A stretch of 64,000 nucleotides of DNA, taken from positions 18,045,656 through 18,109,655 of the forward strand of contig NC_090130.1 in assembly GCF_040581485.1 (NCBI RefSeq), given 5' to 3'. The notes beneath the pieces were generated by a model. It ran no database searches. It saw only the letters and a program-made list of their open reading frames with translations, and was not told the origin of the DNA. Below, piece by piece: positions 1 to 10,053 of this stretch (position 1 is the stretch's first letter; each line of letters begins with the position of its first letter). The translations under genes and the position numbers were made by a program. Source of the stretch: Linepithema humile (lineage: Eukaryota > Arthropoda > Insecta > Hymenoptera > Formicidae).

Positions 1-43
1 ATTATCGGCCATCGGTATCAAGGAAATCTTCAGATCGACTCCT

Positions 44-412
44 TTATTGTATAGCAGATGTTAATTGTGCGATAGCTATTACTGTAGGCTCGCCGTTAAA
101 TATCTCCTGGATTTGTTGTTGAGTCCTTGTCTGTAAGAAACTCACGGAGTGACTAAAGCAAGTCACACATGATCTCACATTTCTAATGTAAGAAAGAATA
201 TTATCACACGTGGTGCAAAATTCTAAACGTGGGGTGATCCCTATTACTACACTATGTCTGCGATATTTATAGTAATTTATCGGATTAAAATCAGGATCGT
301 GGATCATGCAATCTTGGCACAACTTATCATATGGGTTATCTTTATGAACATAAATAGTATCTAATGTACAACGGGCTGTATTTAGTAAAATAAGCTTCAC
401 TAGAGTTGACAT
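44..412 (-). CDS. Cysteine-rich small protein, paralogue of the 522-1106 gene; function unknown
   Basis: This is an open frame of 122 codons with an ATG start. I do not recognise the family. The protein has three Cys-x2-Cys pairs at about residues 32-35, 66-69 and 82-85. The last two are spaced C-x2-C-x12-C-x2-C, and an Arg-His pair lies between the first and second. The gene upstream on the same strand has the same three pairs, the same x12 spacer, the same His three residues after the first pair and the same Arg-His. Conservation of these possible metal ligands in otherwise divergent sequences suggests a real zinc-binding protein from a duplicated gene. No signal peptide or membrane segment is evident. 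It could be a host gene, a mobile-element accessory gene or an endogenised viral gene; the sequence does not decide. Confidence 0.55.
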   Translation of the reverse strand: MSTLVKLILLNTARCTLDTIYVHKDNPYDKLCQDCMIHDPDFNPINYYKYRRHSVVIGITPRLEFCTTCDNILSYIRNVRSCVTCFSHSVSFLQTRTQQQIQEIFNGEPTVIAIAQLTSAIQ

Positions 413-521
413 TATTTGTTCTTTATTTCCATCTTTAAATGTTAATATGATGTAATCTAATAATTAATTAATAGTAATTAAAATATACTTGGGATATATG
501 TATATTTATATATTTATGTCT

Positions 522-1106
522 CTAATTTATTGAAACACGAAATGCACCACCCTCTGGGTGTTCAGTATAATTCCTCAATCTTAATTTAAGTACATGGTAT
601 ATTAAACTAACCACTGTCTTAAGGATGATTCTTACACCGTGCCTATATACACCTGTTATCTCTATATTATAACGGACAGAAGTGTATAATGGATATGGTT
701 GCTGCTGTATATCATTGAAGAAACATTTTAATTCATGCTTGTCTAGGGATGACAAGAAATTATTCATTCGATACTGACAAGAGCGACATTCATTTAGACG
801 TCGGATATGTCCCGTGATTCTATTACAGATGCAACACTTATATTCCTGTTCTAATTTAGATAAATGTATGCTAACTATTAAATTGTGTCTTAATTTTAAG
901 ATTAAATCTTGTCTGGCCGCGTTAGGGAGATGTGCCAGGCATTCGTAACAGACTTTGTTCGATTGACCGTTACGAACTTGAAAATAATAGGCCTTGACAC
1001 AATATAGAATCTTCTTAAAGAAAATATTTTGTATATCTATCTTATATCGCGGAAAGATTTCAATACTGGGACGATGTCGTTCGTTTATATGTATTTGATG
1101 CGACAT
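522..1106 (-). CDS. Cysteine-rich protein with three CxxC pairs; function unknown
   Basis: This is an open frame of 194 codons starting at an ATG. Family not recognised. CxxC pairs sit at about residues 53-56, 91-94 and 107-110. The second and third form C-x2-C-x12-C-x2-C, exactly as in the 44-412 gene. After the first pair both proteins have His at +3 and Arg-His at +17/+18, and both have Ile-Arg inside the x12 spacer. This protein has about 20 more residues at the N-terminus and a C-terminal extension of about 50 residues that is rich in Leu, Val and Arg. The two genes are tandem on the minus strand, this one upstream, separated by about 110 bp of AT-rich DNA. The pair looks like a tandem duplication of a zinc-binding, perhaps nucleic-acid-binding, protein; that role is inference from the Cys pattern only. 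Confidence 0.6.
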   Translation of the reverse strand: MSHQIHINERHRPSIEIFPRYKIDIQNIFFKKILYCVKAYYFQVRNGQSNKVCYECLAHLPNAARQDLILKLRHNLIVSIHLSKLEQEYKCCICNRITGHIRRLNECRSCQYRMNNFLSSLDKHELKCFFNDIQQQPYPLYTSVRYNIEITGVYRHGVRIILKTVVSLIYHVLKLRLRNYTEHPEGGAFRVSIN

Positions 1107-2209
1107 CTAAAGAGAAAATTCATGGTTTATTTAATACTCGGTATAGGTAAGTAGAGGAACAAAAGATTTATTAAATGATATGATGTCTTAGTCTTACCTT
1201 GATATCAAAATCTTAATCCTTTTCCTTCGCTAGAGCCAAATTCAGATTTGGTCTGCGATATAATGTATTTCTTTCTTTGAAGAAATTATCTAAGAAAATA
1301 GTGATTAAAACAATATTAGTTTGACAATGTAATATTATTATTGATTTTCTCTGTGTCCATTAATTGTTTCTGGTAATGGAGAAATTGTATGTAATGTATA
1401 TACATGTATGTATACTCTTTCAATAGTTTACGCGCGTGATACTTAATTCCGCTTCGTCGTGTCTTGGATTTAGACATAGGAATGGATTATCATAGAAGGA
1501 TGTTGGTCGATATGATCCGTTGATAAATGTGCGGCTGTCCGCACCAAATATTACAGATCTGTGTCTCGATAGTCCACGTGCGGCTGTCCGCACAGCAGAT
1601 TCTCTAAACACGTGCTTACTTCCAACGGAGTACGAAGGAATTCGTGAAGGGTTAGGTAAGTGTCGGATAGTTGGAAAACTTTTGACACTGACTGTATTTT
1701 CTATGGTCACGAAAAACTTTTATTACAGACTGTACCGTTCAGTCACTATCAGGTATGCGGATGGATAGAGAAATTGACAGACCGACCGGTAACCGTAATC
1801 TCTATTTGCGATAACTGAAATCTTAATAAGATAAACGCGCACTGATTCGAAGTCAATCTTCACTCACAATAAATAAAAGTATTAAAATAATATTCTCATT
1901 AGTATTTTAATATAGAGTGATAATATATTTATTCAAATAAGTATAGTATATGAGTATAATATATATATGTGGGTATCAGTATAAATGTGTATGGTGTAAC
2001 ATATGTTTTATATTGAATATTCTTAAGTAATTATAGAATAATAATAATTGAATATGCAAGTTAAATGTGAGTACATATAAGCATATAATGTATTACATAA
2101 AATATCAATGTATTCGTAACAATGTTAATAACGTATATAATGGTATTAACAAAATGCAAAATAATAATAATATGATCTATTATTTTCATCAAATCATATT
2201 CCTTGAATC
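1107..2209. other. AT-rich intergenic DNA, no convincing gene
   Basis: Two overlapping opposite-strand frames (1420-1710 minus, 82-codon 1520-1768 plus) lie in the only less AT-rich part. Neither shows a domain or composition that would make it credible. The rest is low-complexity TA-rich sequence. The only structured item is the pair of short hairpins listed separately. Confidence 0.5.
1529..1594. repeat. Two identical 16-bp hairpin motifs 50 bp apart
   Basis: GTGCGGCTGTCCGCAC occurs at 1529-1544 and again at 1579-1594. Each copy is a perfect 6-bp inverted repeat (GTGCGG/CCGCAC) around a CTGT loop. The surrounding DNA is AT-rich, so two identical GC-rich palindromes stand out. They could be protein-binding sites or remnants of a mobile element; the role is unknown. 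Confidence 0.6.
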
Positions 2210-2306
2210 GTTTCAATTCTCTTAGTCAAGTATATTTAATTCCGTTCTGTTTTAAATTGTTTCAACTCTCTTAATCAATTGTATTTAATTCCGTTCAGTT
2301 TCAATA
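2210..2306. repeat. 49-bp tandem duplication
   Basis: Two copies, 2210-2258 and 2259 to about 2306, each run from GTTTCAA through CTCTTA and TATTTAATTCCGTTC. They differ at several positions, so the duplication is not recent. No coding role is visible. Confidence 0.7.
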
Positions 2307-3412
2307 TGTCTCAATTGGACATTAAGTTAAAATCAATTCTTTGTAAGACTTACGTTTTCCTTCCTGTCTTCAAAGTTATTTCTTTAGTACTCTTCCGTAC
2401 TTTTTCTTCAGCTGCACAAGCACTGACTTTATTATTTTTTGCTCAAAGGTTTTCACGAGTTACTACTATTCAATTTGAGAATTCACGTAGTACTACTAAT
2501 TTCACGAGTTACTAGTTACTTTACTTTACTGGTTGAAGATTTACCTAGCATTTAGCACCTAGCACTGTCTAAAATGTGCTGGGGTACGCGTATATATGGG
2601 CCTTTGCCCACTCGTTCAGTGGAGGGGTGTTACGCTTGGCTTACGATGATTGGATTAAAGTTTCAATGATGGGAGAGTCTCCGCCTCCTATCTCGTTGGG
2701 ATTCTCCAATGAGCGGTTGAAAGTGTATTGGAAGGGGCTCCTATCGCTTATCTGCATATTAGTTACATAGGCACTTGTTATCTCTTGAGTCACTGGTAGG
2801 GACATTTGCACCGCCTCTGATGACTGCATGTTCTTATCTTCTTCGGTACTTCCCTGTCATATCTTATCCTCTTGCTGTTATCTTTATCAGCTCTGATAAG
2901 TTTATCTTCTAATAACTTTCTTCGGCTTATCCTTATCTCTTGATAAGGTTATCTTCTAATAACTTTCCTCGTCTTATCTTTATCTCTTGAAATACATATT
3001 ATCTCTGATGATAGGCGAGTGGAGTGGGATGGTGAGTCGCCATCGCGTCGCCTCCTACGTCACCTTCTAATAACTTTCCTCTTATTATCTCTTCATATGT
3101 CTAGCCATCGCGTCGCCTCTTGCTCCTTTGGCGGCTTGCGAATGGGATGAGTAAGTGCGTCAGTTCTTGATATCTCCCGACGACTTTTATATTATCTCTT
3201 CCTTTCGTTCTTATCTTTCATAAATTATATTTCCTGCCTGTATCGGCATCCAAGTGGAGTGAGTTACCTTCGCATCGGAGAGGATTCACGTCTCCTCCAC
3301 TTTATTTTATTATAACAGCCTCGGGCCCAATTATTATTTCTTATATTTCCTTTTATCATTTCTTTAACAAAAGTGATTATAGCGGCCTCGGGCCCAATGT
3401 GTGAATATCTGT
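2307..3412. repeat. Gene-poor patchwork of short direct duplications
   Basis: No credible gene is seen. The stretch holds several short direct repeats. A motif ending CTTCTAATAACTTTC occurs at 2901-2920, 2949-2967 and 3063-3078. GCCATCGCGTCGCCTC occurs at 3039-3054 and 3104-3119. GCCTCGGGCCCAAT occurs twice near 3321 and 3385. Repeats of this kind next to a possible LTR may be remains of a retroelement leader or gag region, but I cannot show that. Confidence 0.5.
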
Positions 3413-3680
3413 CGGTGTTTCTCGCCACCGATTGATACTCGACTTTTGTAACCAAATACCTTTTAACGTTTCTCGCCATTAATTGATATTTAGTCTTATC
3501 GATGCCTGCCACTCAACGATAGATTACGAATGCCTGCCACTCATCCGTTGATTAGTAACTTGCCAGCGTTTCTCGCCACTGACTCATGAATATCTTTCAG
3601 CGTTTCTCGCCACTGATTGATACTCGCAGCTACTTTACTTAGCAAATATTCGTCAGCGTTTCTCGCCACCGACTCGTATC
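3413..3680. repeat. Five degenerate copies of a CAGCGTTTCTCGCCACTGA motif
   Basis: Copies lie at about 3413, 3465, 3563, 3598 and 3654, spaced irregularly by 35 to 98 bp. Several are followed by a shared GATTGATACTCG-type tail. Read on the minus strand each gives TGGCGAGAAACG; translated in one minus frame the copies give a recurring Ser-Val-Ala-Arg-Asn-Ala peptide. TGGCGA-type strings resemble primer-binding sites of insect LTR elements, and a candidate minus-strand LTR lies just downstream in + coordinates. Whether these are duplicated primer-binding sites, a repetitive peptide or a plain minisatellite is open. Confidence 0.6.
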
Positions 3681-3745
3681 TACTATTAATTTGACTATTT
3701 ATGCCGAGTAAATTCCTAAGCAATTTAGTCGCAATTTTAGTCAAG

Positions 3746-4305
3746 TGTGATGTTCTCTCAATATACTTTATTTCAATTTATCTTCCTCTTATTGATTTAT
3801 CGACTAATTGAGATATAGTTACTGATAGTTTTTCTTTATTTTATTTTATGTATTTCTCCTTTAAATTTTCTTTGATAAGTCGATGAAGTTCGGGGCCTTT
3901 TATGCCTTGCCAAATAAGCGTTCTATTTTTATGTAAGCGTTTCTCCTCTGAACGAGTATTGTCTGAATTTTAGTTGAATATATTTTAGCAAATTTATTAT
4001 TCGTAAGTCGTAAAAAGATTAAATGATGGATTTGATAATAATCATATTATTTTACAAGAGTTATTATTGTAAAAATCTTATCTTAAGATTTTTCAAAATT
4101 TTCATCATTAACTGGTTAATGAAAATTTAGCGGGACGTTACAATATATTTTAGCAAATTTATTATTCGTAAGTCGTAAAAAGAATAAATGATGGATTTGA
4201 TAATAATTATATTATTTTACAAGAATTATTATTGTAAAAATCTTATCAAGATTTTTTCAAAATTTTCATCATTAATTGGTTAATGAAAATTTAGCGGGAC
4301 GTTAC
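3746..4305 (-). mobile_element. Candidate LTR or solo LTR (Ty3/gypsy-like), minus strand
   Basis: On the minus strand the segment begins TGTAACGTCCCGC at 4305 and ends ...CATCACA at 3746, so it has TG...CA termini. A core-promoter-like CATAAAAGG followed by a GC-rich stretch lies near 3897-3905 on the minus strand, roughly where an LTR U3/R boundary would be. Its 5' part is duplicated (165-bp repeat, listed separately). No gag, protease or pol frame is recognisable in the 3.7 kb beyond it, and no second LTR copy is seen. It is therefore at most a solo or truncated element. Both boundaries are tentative. Confidence 0.35.
3977..4305. repeat. 165-bp tandem duplication, two copies
   Basis: Copy 1 is 3977-4141 and copy 2 is 4142-4305. 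Both run from AATATATTTTAGC to AGCGGGACGTTAC and differ by only a few substitutions and small indels. Within each copy TAATAATTC/GTTATTATTG-like segments can pair as an AT-rich hairpin. If the LTR reading is right, this is a duplicated U3 segment, a common place for enhancer duplications. Confidence 0.8.
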
Positions 4306-4365
4306 AAAATAGGTTAAGATAGGTTAAAATAGGTTAAAATAGGTTAAAATAGGTTAAAATAGGTT
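4306..4365 (+). repeat. (AGGTTAAAAT)n minisatellite, left of element A
   Basis: Six near-perfect 10-bp units of AGGTTAAAAT, ending AGGTT at 4361-4365. AGGTT is the insect telomere repeat TTAGG in another phase. The array stops abruptly at 4366, where GC-rich DNA begins, which I take as the 5' end of retrotransposon A. Confidence 0.85.
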
Positions 4366-7300
4366 GAGTCTCTCGTGGCCGCCGAGCGAGAAGGATGTGT
4401 TCTGTGCAGCTCTGTCTTGTGTGGCTTCTTTTGGATTGTCTGAGGCTCCTAAGAACGGGAAAATAGTAATACTAGTGCTTAAAGTATTGCTTATTATCAG
4501 TTTTGGTGAAATTTTATGATTTATTATTGTTTTTTGATTGACTATCTTATTACGGATATCTTGCTAGGCAATGTGAGGTTATGAGACCTTGTGCCTTATG
4601 AACTCGATGACTATTATTCTCTTTATGATGGTTTTCTTTTATAATAATAATTATTAGAGCTAATTGTATCTGGTTTCATGTCCTTTTTGTTGCATATATG
4701 TGCATTAATTGACATATAATGCGATAATAGACTGCACAAGGATAACTCCAGCGCATGCGCATATACGCCCGAGTTTAGGCAGATGGAATGTAAATTAGAT
4801 ATAGTTATTATTAAATATCTACTGAGAATTAATAGGAAAAGGATGTATACGAATGTTCATGGGACGCCATAGACGCCCATCTAGTGAGTTGGTGAACTTT
4901 GGTTGTCTTTGGGAGGTAAAGTATGGTGTACTGTGCTTAACCCTTTCATGCCAGCTGTTGTTATACATATTAAAGTTAAACTAATTAACAATTGGAGTGA
5001 GCTTTTGGAAGTGAATTGGCTTCTGTTAGTGATAAAAGAACTGGAGATGTTATTTTGCATCATACTTATATTCATGAGTGATTTATAAATTGTTTGTTAT
5101 CTTTAAATGAATCTTTATTGACAATGATTATTCAAGTTAGATTATCACTATTACTACTATGAATGATTATTGATCTGTTAATGATTTTGATATATGAGCT
5201 GTTTGTAGACTTATTACTTTTAGATTTAATGTTATATATATGTAAGATGTGAGGTTATGTACATCTAAGGTGCATCTGATAAAGTTTGATTATTATTTCT
5301 GATATCTTTCTATTATCAGTATTTTACTGCATAGTCTAGTGACTTTTAGTGCAACGGTCACTGGAGTTGCCTATCTATGCAACTGCATTTTATGACATAT
5401 TGATTTATTGACAGCTATAAGTGCATTATTTTTGTGGCGAGAACTGAGTATCTGGAGTTTAATTAAGTTAGACGCTACTTTTTCTCAGTGAGTCGAAATG
5501 ATTGAGTTAAGTGGTGCAGTTGTAAATCCTGCCTGGAATATCTATGTGCAGTATTAAAGTTGCATATGGTTATATGAGTTTGACACATATGTAAGGTGTA
5601 TATATATTAGACGATTGTTAATGTTCCTCGTATGAGACAATGAATGGATTATTTATCATTTAATTGATTTGATGACTTTGAACACTATTGTTTATGTTTT
5701 GTATGCAGATACTGATTATTATATTTTGCAGATTGGCTGTTATATAATTATATGGTGTTGAGACTGTACTCGTAAGGATTAATTGATGACAAATGGTACC
5801 ATATGGATTGCTTGTCGTATGAGATACTGGATTTGATCATCGTGGGAATATATGCGTAGTGTCTTTGTGACACATATATATAGTATGATAAATGTTCTTG
5901 TTAATGTGCTGACTTGTTATATAAGGTGTATTAAGAACTGTTATGACTTTGATAATTTTAGACATTTTTAATTAAATTCTATATTATAAGAAGAATATAT
6001 ATAAGGACTGAATAATTGATAAGGAACAAAATCAATATTTTAGATCAGATATGAGCAATATACTGATTTAAATTCTGAATTTTGAAGTTAGATTTGAAAT
6101 AAATAACTAATTATTGGATTTGTCAGGAAGTTCTTTCACACTAATTGTATTAAGTGTGGTATTTGAATTGGAAGCATTATTGATTGTTATTGGAGGAAAT
6201 TATGATAGTGATTGATAGTGATATGGATTTCGGTTATCATGTAGACACGTCAACCAGAAATGAGACTATGATACTATGATTCTATGCGTATTGAATTTTA
6301 TTCTGGATGAATGATAAATGTACGCGTGAGAGATAGTATTTAGTTATATGTGATTATACATTACCTTAATATAATGAACTCTTAAAATAGAAATACATAA
6401 ATAATTAGACTATATTTAAATATAAGAAATACGCGTTAATAAGATTAGTGTGGATGGTTTAGATTAGTTTTATCTATACTTAATCTATACTTACTATATA
6501 TGAAAAGTTGAATCAGAATGAGATTAGGATGATGTTCTTCTTGTTTTTGATGAAAATGAATGTTTTATATTGGTTAATCATTACTTAAAATAGTGAATCT
6601 GAAATAGTAATAAATAATTAATTAGGATTATAATAAGTAAACGGATAAGCGTTATTTAGTCATAATTAGATGATTCAATTTAGCTTAAGTTGCTTACTAT
6701 ATTTGAAATGAAAACTCTAAACTTATAATTGGAGCAGATGTATTATTATTCAATTTTGTATAATTGGTTGATTGGTATGAGATGGATTGGATAATGAAGT
6801 GAAGGTTGTTGAGACTAAGAATGTTACTGAATGTGGTGGTTGCAAATTTGTGGCTGTTTGTTGTTTTGTATGTTATTTCGTTTATTGCATACCGAGGACT
6901 CAATTTGTACAAGAAATGGTTACATCTGAAGTGGATACTTTATTAATAAATTCTTTATTGTGATTTTGGTCTACCTTCCTTCCTCTGAACGGTACCTGGT
7001 GTGATCTGAAATGTACAATTGGAGGTTTATTGATTGATAAATATAAAGTGGTAAATGAATGAATATACTATATTAATATATGCAGTGATCATCTTGGTAT
7101 GTTGAGCGGCTACATCTGAAACAGAAAACAAGTAAGTTGTTATTAAAGAATTGTGAATAATAAACTATGAGAAGGACCATGTTAAGTGTAATAATTATGA
7201 ACTATTAAGACATTAATATTAAGATATTGAACAGTATAAATTGATTAGTATTGGTTGTATTGAATTGACTCTATAGACTGGATTACTTCGTTTTCTTAAT

Positions 7301-7468
7301 GGAAAGTGATACTGCTTTATAAATGAAAGTGACTGTATATACTGCTTTGCGATTCTATTAAGACAAATAGAGTGAGACAACTTTCGACTGCAGTATTTAA
7401 TTTAATTTAATATTATCAAGGTCTCACCAAGAGAAGGATACTCTTGTTAATAAAACCAAGCATACAAA
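4366..7468 (+). other. Putative 5' leader/UTR of element A, about 3.1 kb
   Basis: The first 100 bases are relatively GC-rich (start GAGTCTCTCGTGGCC). The remainder is AT-rich and has no credible gene; the short frames at 4881-5088 and 6697-6912 lack any recognisable feature. It could be a true long 5' UTR carrying the internal promoter, or it could hide an older insertion with boundaries I cannot see. No tRNA-like or satellite sequence was noticed in it. Confidence 0.55.
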
Positions 7469-10051
7469 ATGGAAATGAGTAAGGAAATGGATATAAACGT
7501 CTCGGCGTCGGATACCGAGAAACGACACGTGGGGGGTATTGTCCCTGTCCCCCACGGGTCGGCATCATGCGAAGGGCTGGCCTCCACGTCTGCGGCGAGC
7601 GTGGAGAACCGAGTGGCTATCGCTAGCATAGAGAGGTTAGACACTGCCATTACGATATTGCCTGGAAGAGACTCTAGTCCGGGCTCCGTGAGGGGTGTGC
7701 GTATTCCGGTGGCCGATGAGGTTGAGATGTCTCGTGCTTCTGCGAGTCCTCCTCTATCTACCACCATGTTCTGTACGGCTGATTATTCAGACTCTGAGGA
7801 AATTATTTCCTGTGATTCCAATACATCTAAAACAAAGACTAACTTTAGTAAGGTGCAATACACAGGTGGAAGGAAGAGGAAAAAGAAGGGTTCACCTCCG
7901 AGTGAAGAAAATGAGGAAGAGAGATATGGCTCTCGATTCTCGGTGAATAGTAAGAAAAGGGTTGACGAAGAAATGGCCGGTCTGGAACTGGATCATGCGT
8001 CAAATATTAACTATAAAATAAAGGATATGGTAAACGAAATTGAGAACATTAGAAGAAAGTCCACCAATATTAAAGGATCTTTTAGTGGTCAAATGAAGGT
8101 TTATCTGGAAGTTATACGAAGAGCCAGCACCTTGTTATCAATAAAGGCGTCGTCAAAGGAAGATCCAGAGTACTGGAAGTCACGGTTTTATGAGTTGGAG
8201 AAAACTTCACTAGAATATAAATGCAAGGCTGACTCCTTAGAAGTAGAACTTCAGGAAGTTAAAAGGAGGGAGCGCATTAAGGCTGAGTATGATAATGACG
8301 GAAGGGATTCACCTGTAATGCTTGATGATGCTGGTGTGAGGAACGTGGATCAGTTGGTGTCAGCTTCTGCTTCTCCTGGTGGGCATAGAGACTTAAGAAA
8401 TAAAAAAACTTTTGGTGAAATTCCAATTAGTGTAAAGTTACCTGATGAGTGTGGGGGTGGAGTGACTGGTGATCTTCAGAACAGAGTGGGTCTGGATCTC
8501 GCCATCATTAATACCCTGGACAGGTTGGGAGAAGGGATGAACCGGATGGTCTATGAGATGAGGCAGATGAAGGAGGCGTTCTTTGGATCAGCTGCCCGGG
8601 AATCTGCTGTCGCCCTGGGGGATCGTCCTGCTTCGTCTTCGCTGCAAAAAAATATAAGAATTAATAAGGTTAGTAATAGCGATAAGGTTTCTTGGAAGGA
8701 AGACACCTTTCTAAAACCTACGGACCGCCAGGTATCTAATGACCCGAGTGGTAAAAAGAACATTAAGAAAAAGAAAAATAAAAATAAAAATAAAGTCACA
8801 AAAACATTAAATTTGGAACGTAGTGAGGATACTCTATCCTCACAAGACAACGAAGTTAATAATGAAGTAAAAAATAATAAAAGAAGGAAGTTAAATGAAA
8901 CCACGAATAATATTTGCGGTGAAGACTCAGAATCGATTGACTTTCTTAACAGGGTTATTGACTTTAGTGAAAATGAATTTATACAATCTCTGACGGAACA
9001 GAATGAAAACGCGTGGACGACGGTACGTAGGAATCGGAGAGGTGCGGATAGAGTTTCTGGAAGGGGTTCAACTCCTCTTAAAAGTCTGCCTTCTGCGGAT
9101 GATGCGGGATCTAAATCTGAAAAAATAAGAAAGAATCGTAAGAGTGGTAATTTAAATTTAGAACTACTATCTAATCTTAAGAAGAAAATTCCTGATACGG
9201 CTGCCGTATCCATACTGTTGGATGAGTGCGAACTTACTTATTCGGACGTATTGAGTCGAGCGCGAGAAAGGATTTCTCTGGCAGAATTAAACATTTCAGG
9301 CACAAGAATTAAGCGATCTGCGAACGGAGGTGTTCTCATTGAGATACCGGGAGCAGATGCGGACCTGAAAGCAGACTTGCTATACAATAAGTTAAGGGAA
9401 TTATTTTTTAATGTGAGAGGCGTTAGTTTGCGCAGGCCTGTCAAAAGGTCGCAGCTCCGGCTGACAGGTATCGATGACTCTGTCACAATAGGTGAGGTTA
9501 AGGAGGCTATATCTAAGATAGGCTCGTGCGATGTTGTTAACATTACCTGTAGTGCTCTCCGACATATGCGTGGGGGCCTTGGAGTAATTTTTCTTCAGTG
9601 TCCAATCGCGGCTGCTGTCAAAGTTCTGGAAAAAGGAAAGATATCTATTGGTTGGTCAACTATCGGAGTTGAGGCCTTGAAATCAAGGCCTATGCAATGC
9701 TTCCGGTGCCTCGCTGTTGGCCATACTATACAGAGATGTCCCAGCGTTGTGGTGAGAAGATTTGACTGCTACAAATGCGGCCAGGTAGACCATAAAGCGC
9801 AGGATTGTAAAAACAAAATTGTGTGTCCTGTGTGTTTGGAAAGAGGCCTTAATGCGGATCATATGGTTGGTAGCGCAGTGTGTAAACCGGTGCCTCCTAA
9901 AAGAATTGACACTTTAAATTCTGTAAATAAAGATAATGTTGGAAATTTTACTCACCTTCCCTCTACCAGTAAGGATTCTGAGGTTCGGAGGCCTCGGAGC
10001 TCGTCGAAGTCTCCTGTGGAGACGATGGATTGCGGTGAATTTGTTTCGTAA
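7469..10051 (+). CDS. ORF1, gag-like nucleic-acid-binding protein of element A
   Basis: The 860-residue protein is expected to coat the element RNA and, in TRAS/SART-type elements, to bring the RNP to the chromosome target. The N-terminal half is charged and probably largely disordered, with a lysine-rich stretch around residue 428 that looks like a nuclear-localisation signal and a helical, coiled-coil-like region around residues 185-275. A conserved R1-type gag domain runs from about 594 to 743. It is followed by three zinc knuckles: C-x2-C-x4-H-x4-C at about 744-757, a second of the same type at 767-780, and a longer C-x2-C-x8-H-x6-C-like motif from 786. The start is the first ATG after a long stop-rich leader, in good context (A at -3, G at +4). 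The stop codon shares its last base with the ORF2 ATG. No frameshift or stop interrupts it. Confidence 0.92.
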   Translation: MEMSKEMDINVSASDTEKRHVGGIVPVPHGSASCEGLASTSAASVENRVAIASIERLDTAITILPGRDSSPGSVRGVRIPVADEVEMSRASASPPLSTTMFCTADYSDSEEIISCDSNTSKTKTNFSKVQYTGGRKRKKKGSPPSEENEEERYGSRFSVNSKKRVDEEMAGLELDHASNINYKIKDMVNEIENIRRKSTNIKGSFSGQMKVYLEVIRRASTLLSIKASSKEDPEYWKSRFYELEKTSLEYKCKADSLEVELQEVKRRERIKAEYDNDGRDSPVMLDDAGVRNVDQLVSASASPGGHRDLRNKKTFGEIPISVKLPDECGGGVTGDLQNRVGLDLAIINTLDRLGEGMNRMVYEMRQMKEAFFGSAARESAVALGDRPASSSLQKNIRINKVSNSDKVSWKEDTFLKPTDRQVSNDPSGKKNIKKKKNKNKNKVTKTLNLERSEDTLSSQDNEVNNEVKNNKRRKLNETTNNICGEDSESIDFLNRVIDFSENEFIQSLTEQNENAWTTVRRNRRGADRVSGRGSTPLKSLPSADDAGSKSEKIRKNRKSGNLNLELLSNLKKKIPDTAAVSILLDECELTYSDVLSRARERISLAELNISGTRIKRSANGGVLIEIPGADADLKADLLYNKLRELFFNVRGVSLRRPVKRSQLRLTGIDDSVTIGEVKEAISKIGSCDVVNITCSALRHMRGGLGVIFLQCPIAAAVKVLEKGKISIGWSTIGVEALKSRPMQCFRCLAVGHTIQRCPSVVVRRFDCYKCGQVDHKAQDCKNKIVCPVCLERGLNADHMVGSAVCKPVPPKRIDTLNSVNKDNVGNFTHLPSTSKDSEVRRPRSSSKSPVETMDCGEFVS

Positions 10052-10053
10052 TG
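10049..10053 (+). promoter_or_regulatory. TAATG stop-start overlap between ORF1 and ORF2
   Basis: The ORF1 stop TAA (10049-10051) and the ORF2 start ATG (10051-10053) share one base. A UAAUG overlap is documented for the telomere-repeat retrotransposon SART1, where it allows translation termination to be coupled to re-initiation on a bicistronic RNA. The same mechanism is inferred here from the identical arrangement. Confidence 0.8.

Noticed and set aside
1420..1768. Overlapping opposite-strand frames of 96 and 82 codons
   Set aside because: They are mutual shadows with no motif; the overlap region is merely less AT-rich and includes the twin palindromes.
2279..2829. Small frames of 62-78 codons on both strands
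   Set aside because: Short, without a recognisable domain, and lying in a stretch of degenerate duplications.
8551..9213. 220-codon minus-strand frame inside element A ORF1
   Set aside because: It is antisense to the lysine-rich gag region and consists mostly of Phe/Leu/Ser runs, the complement of AAA/AAG codons.
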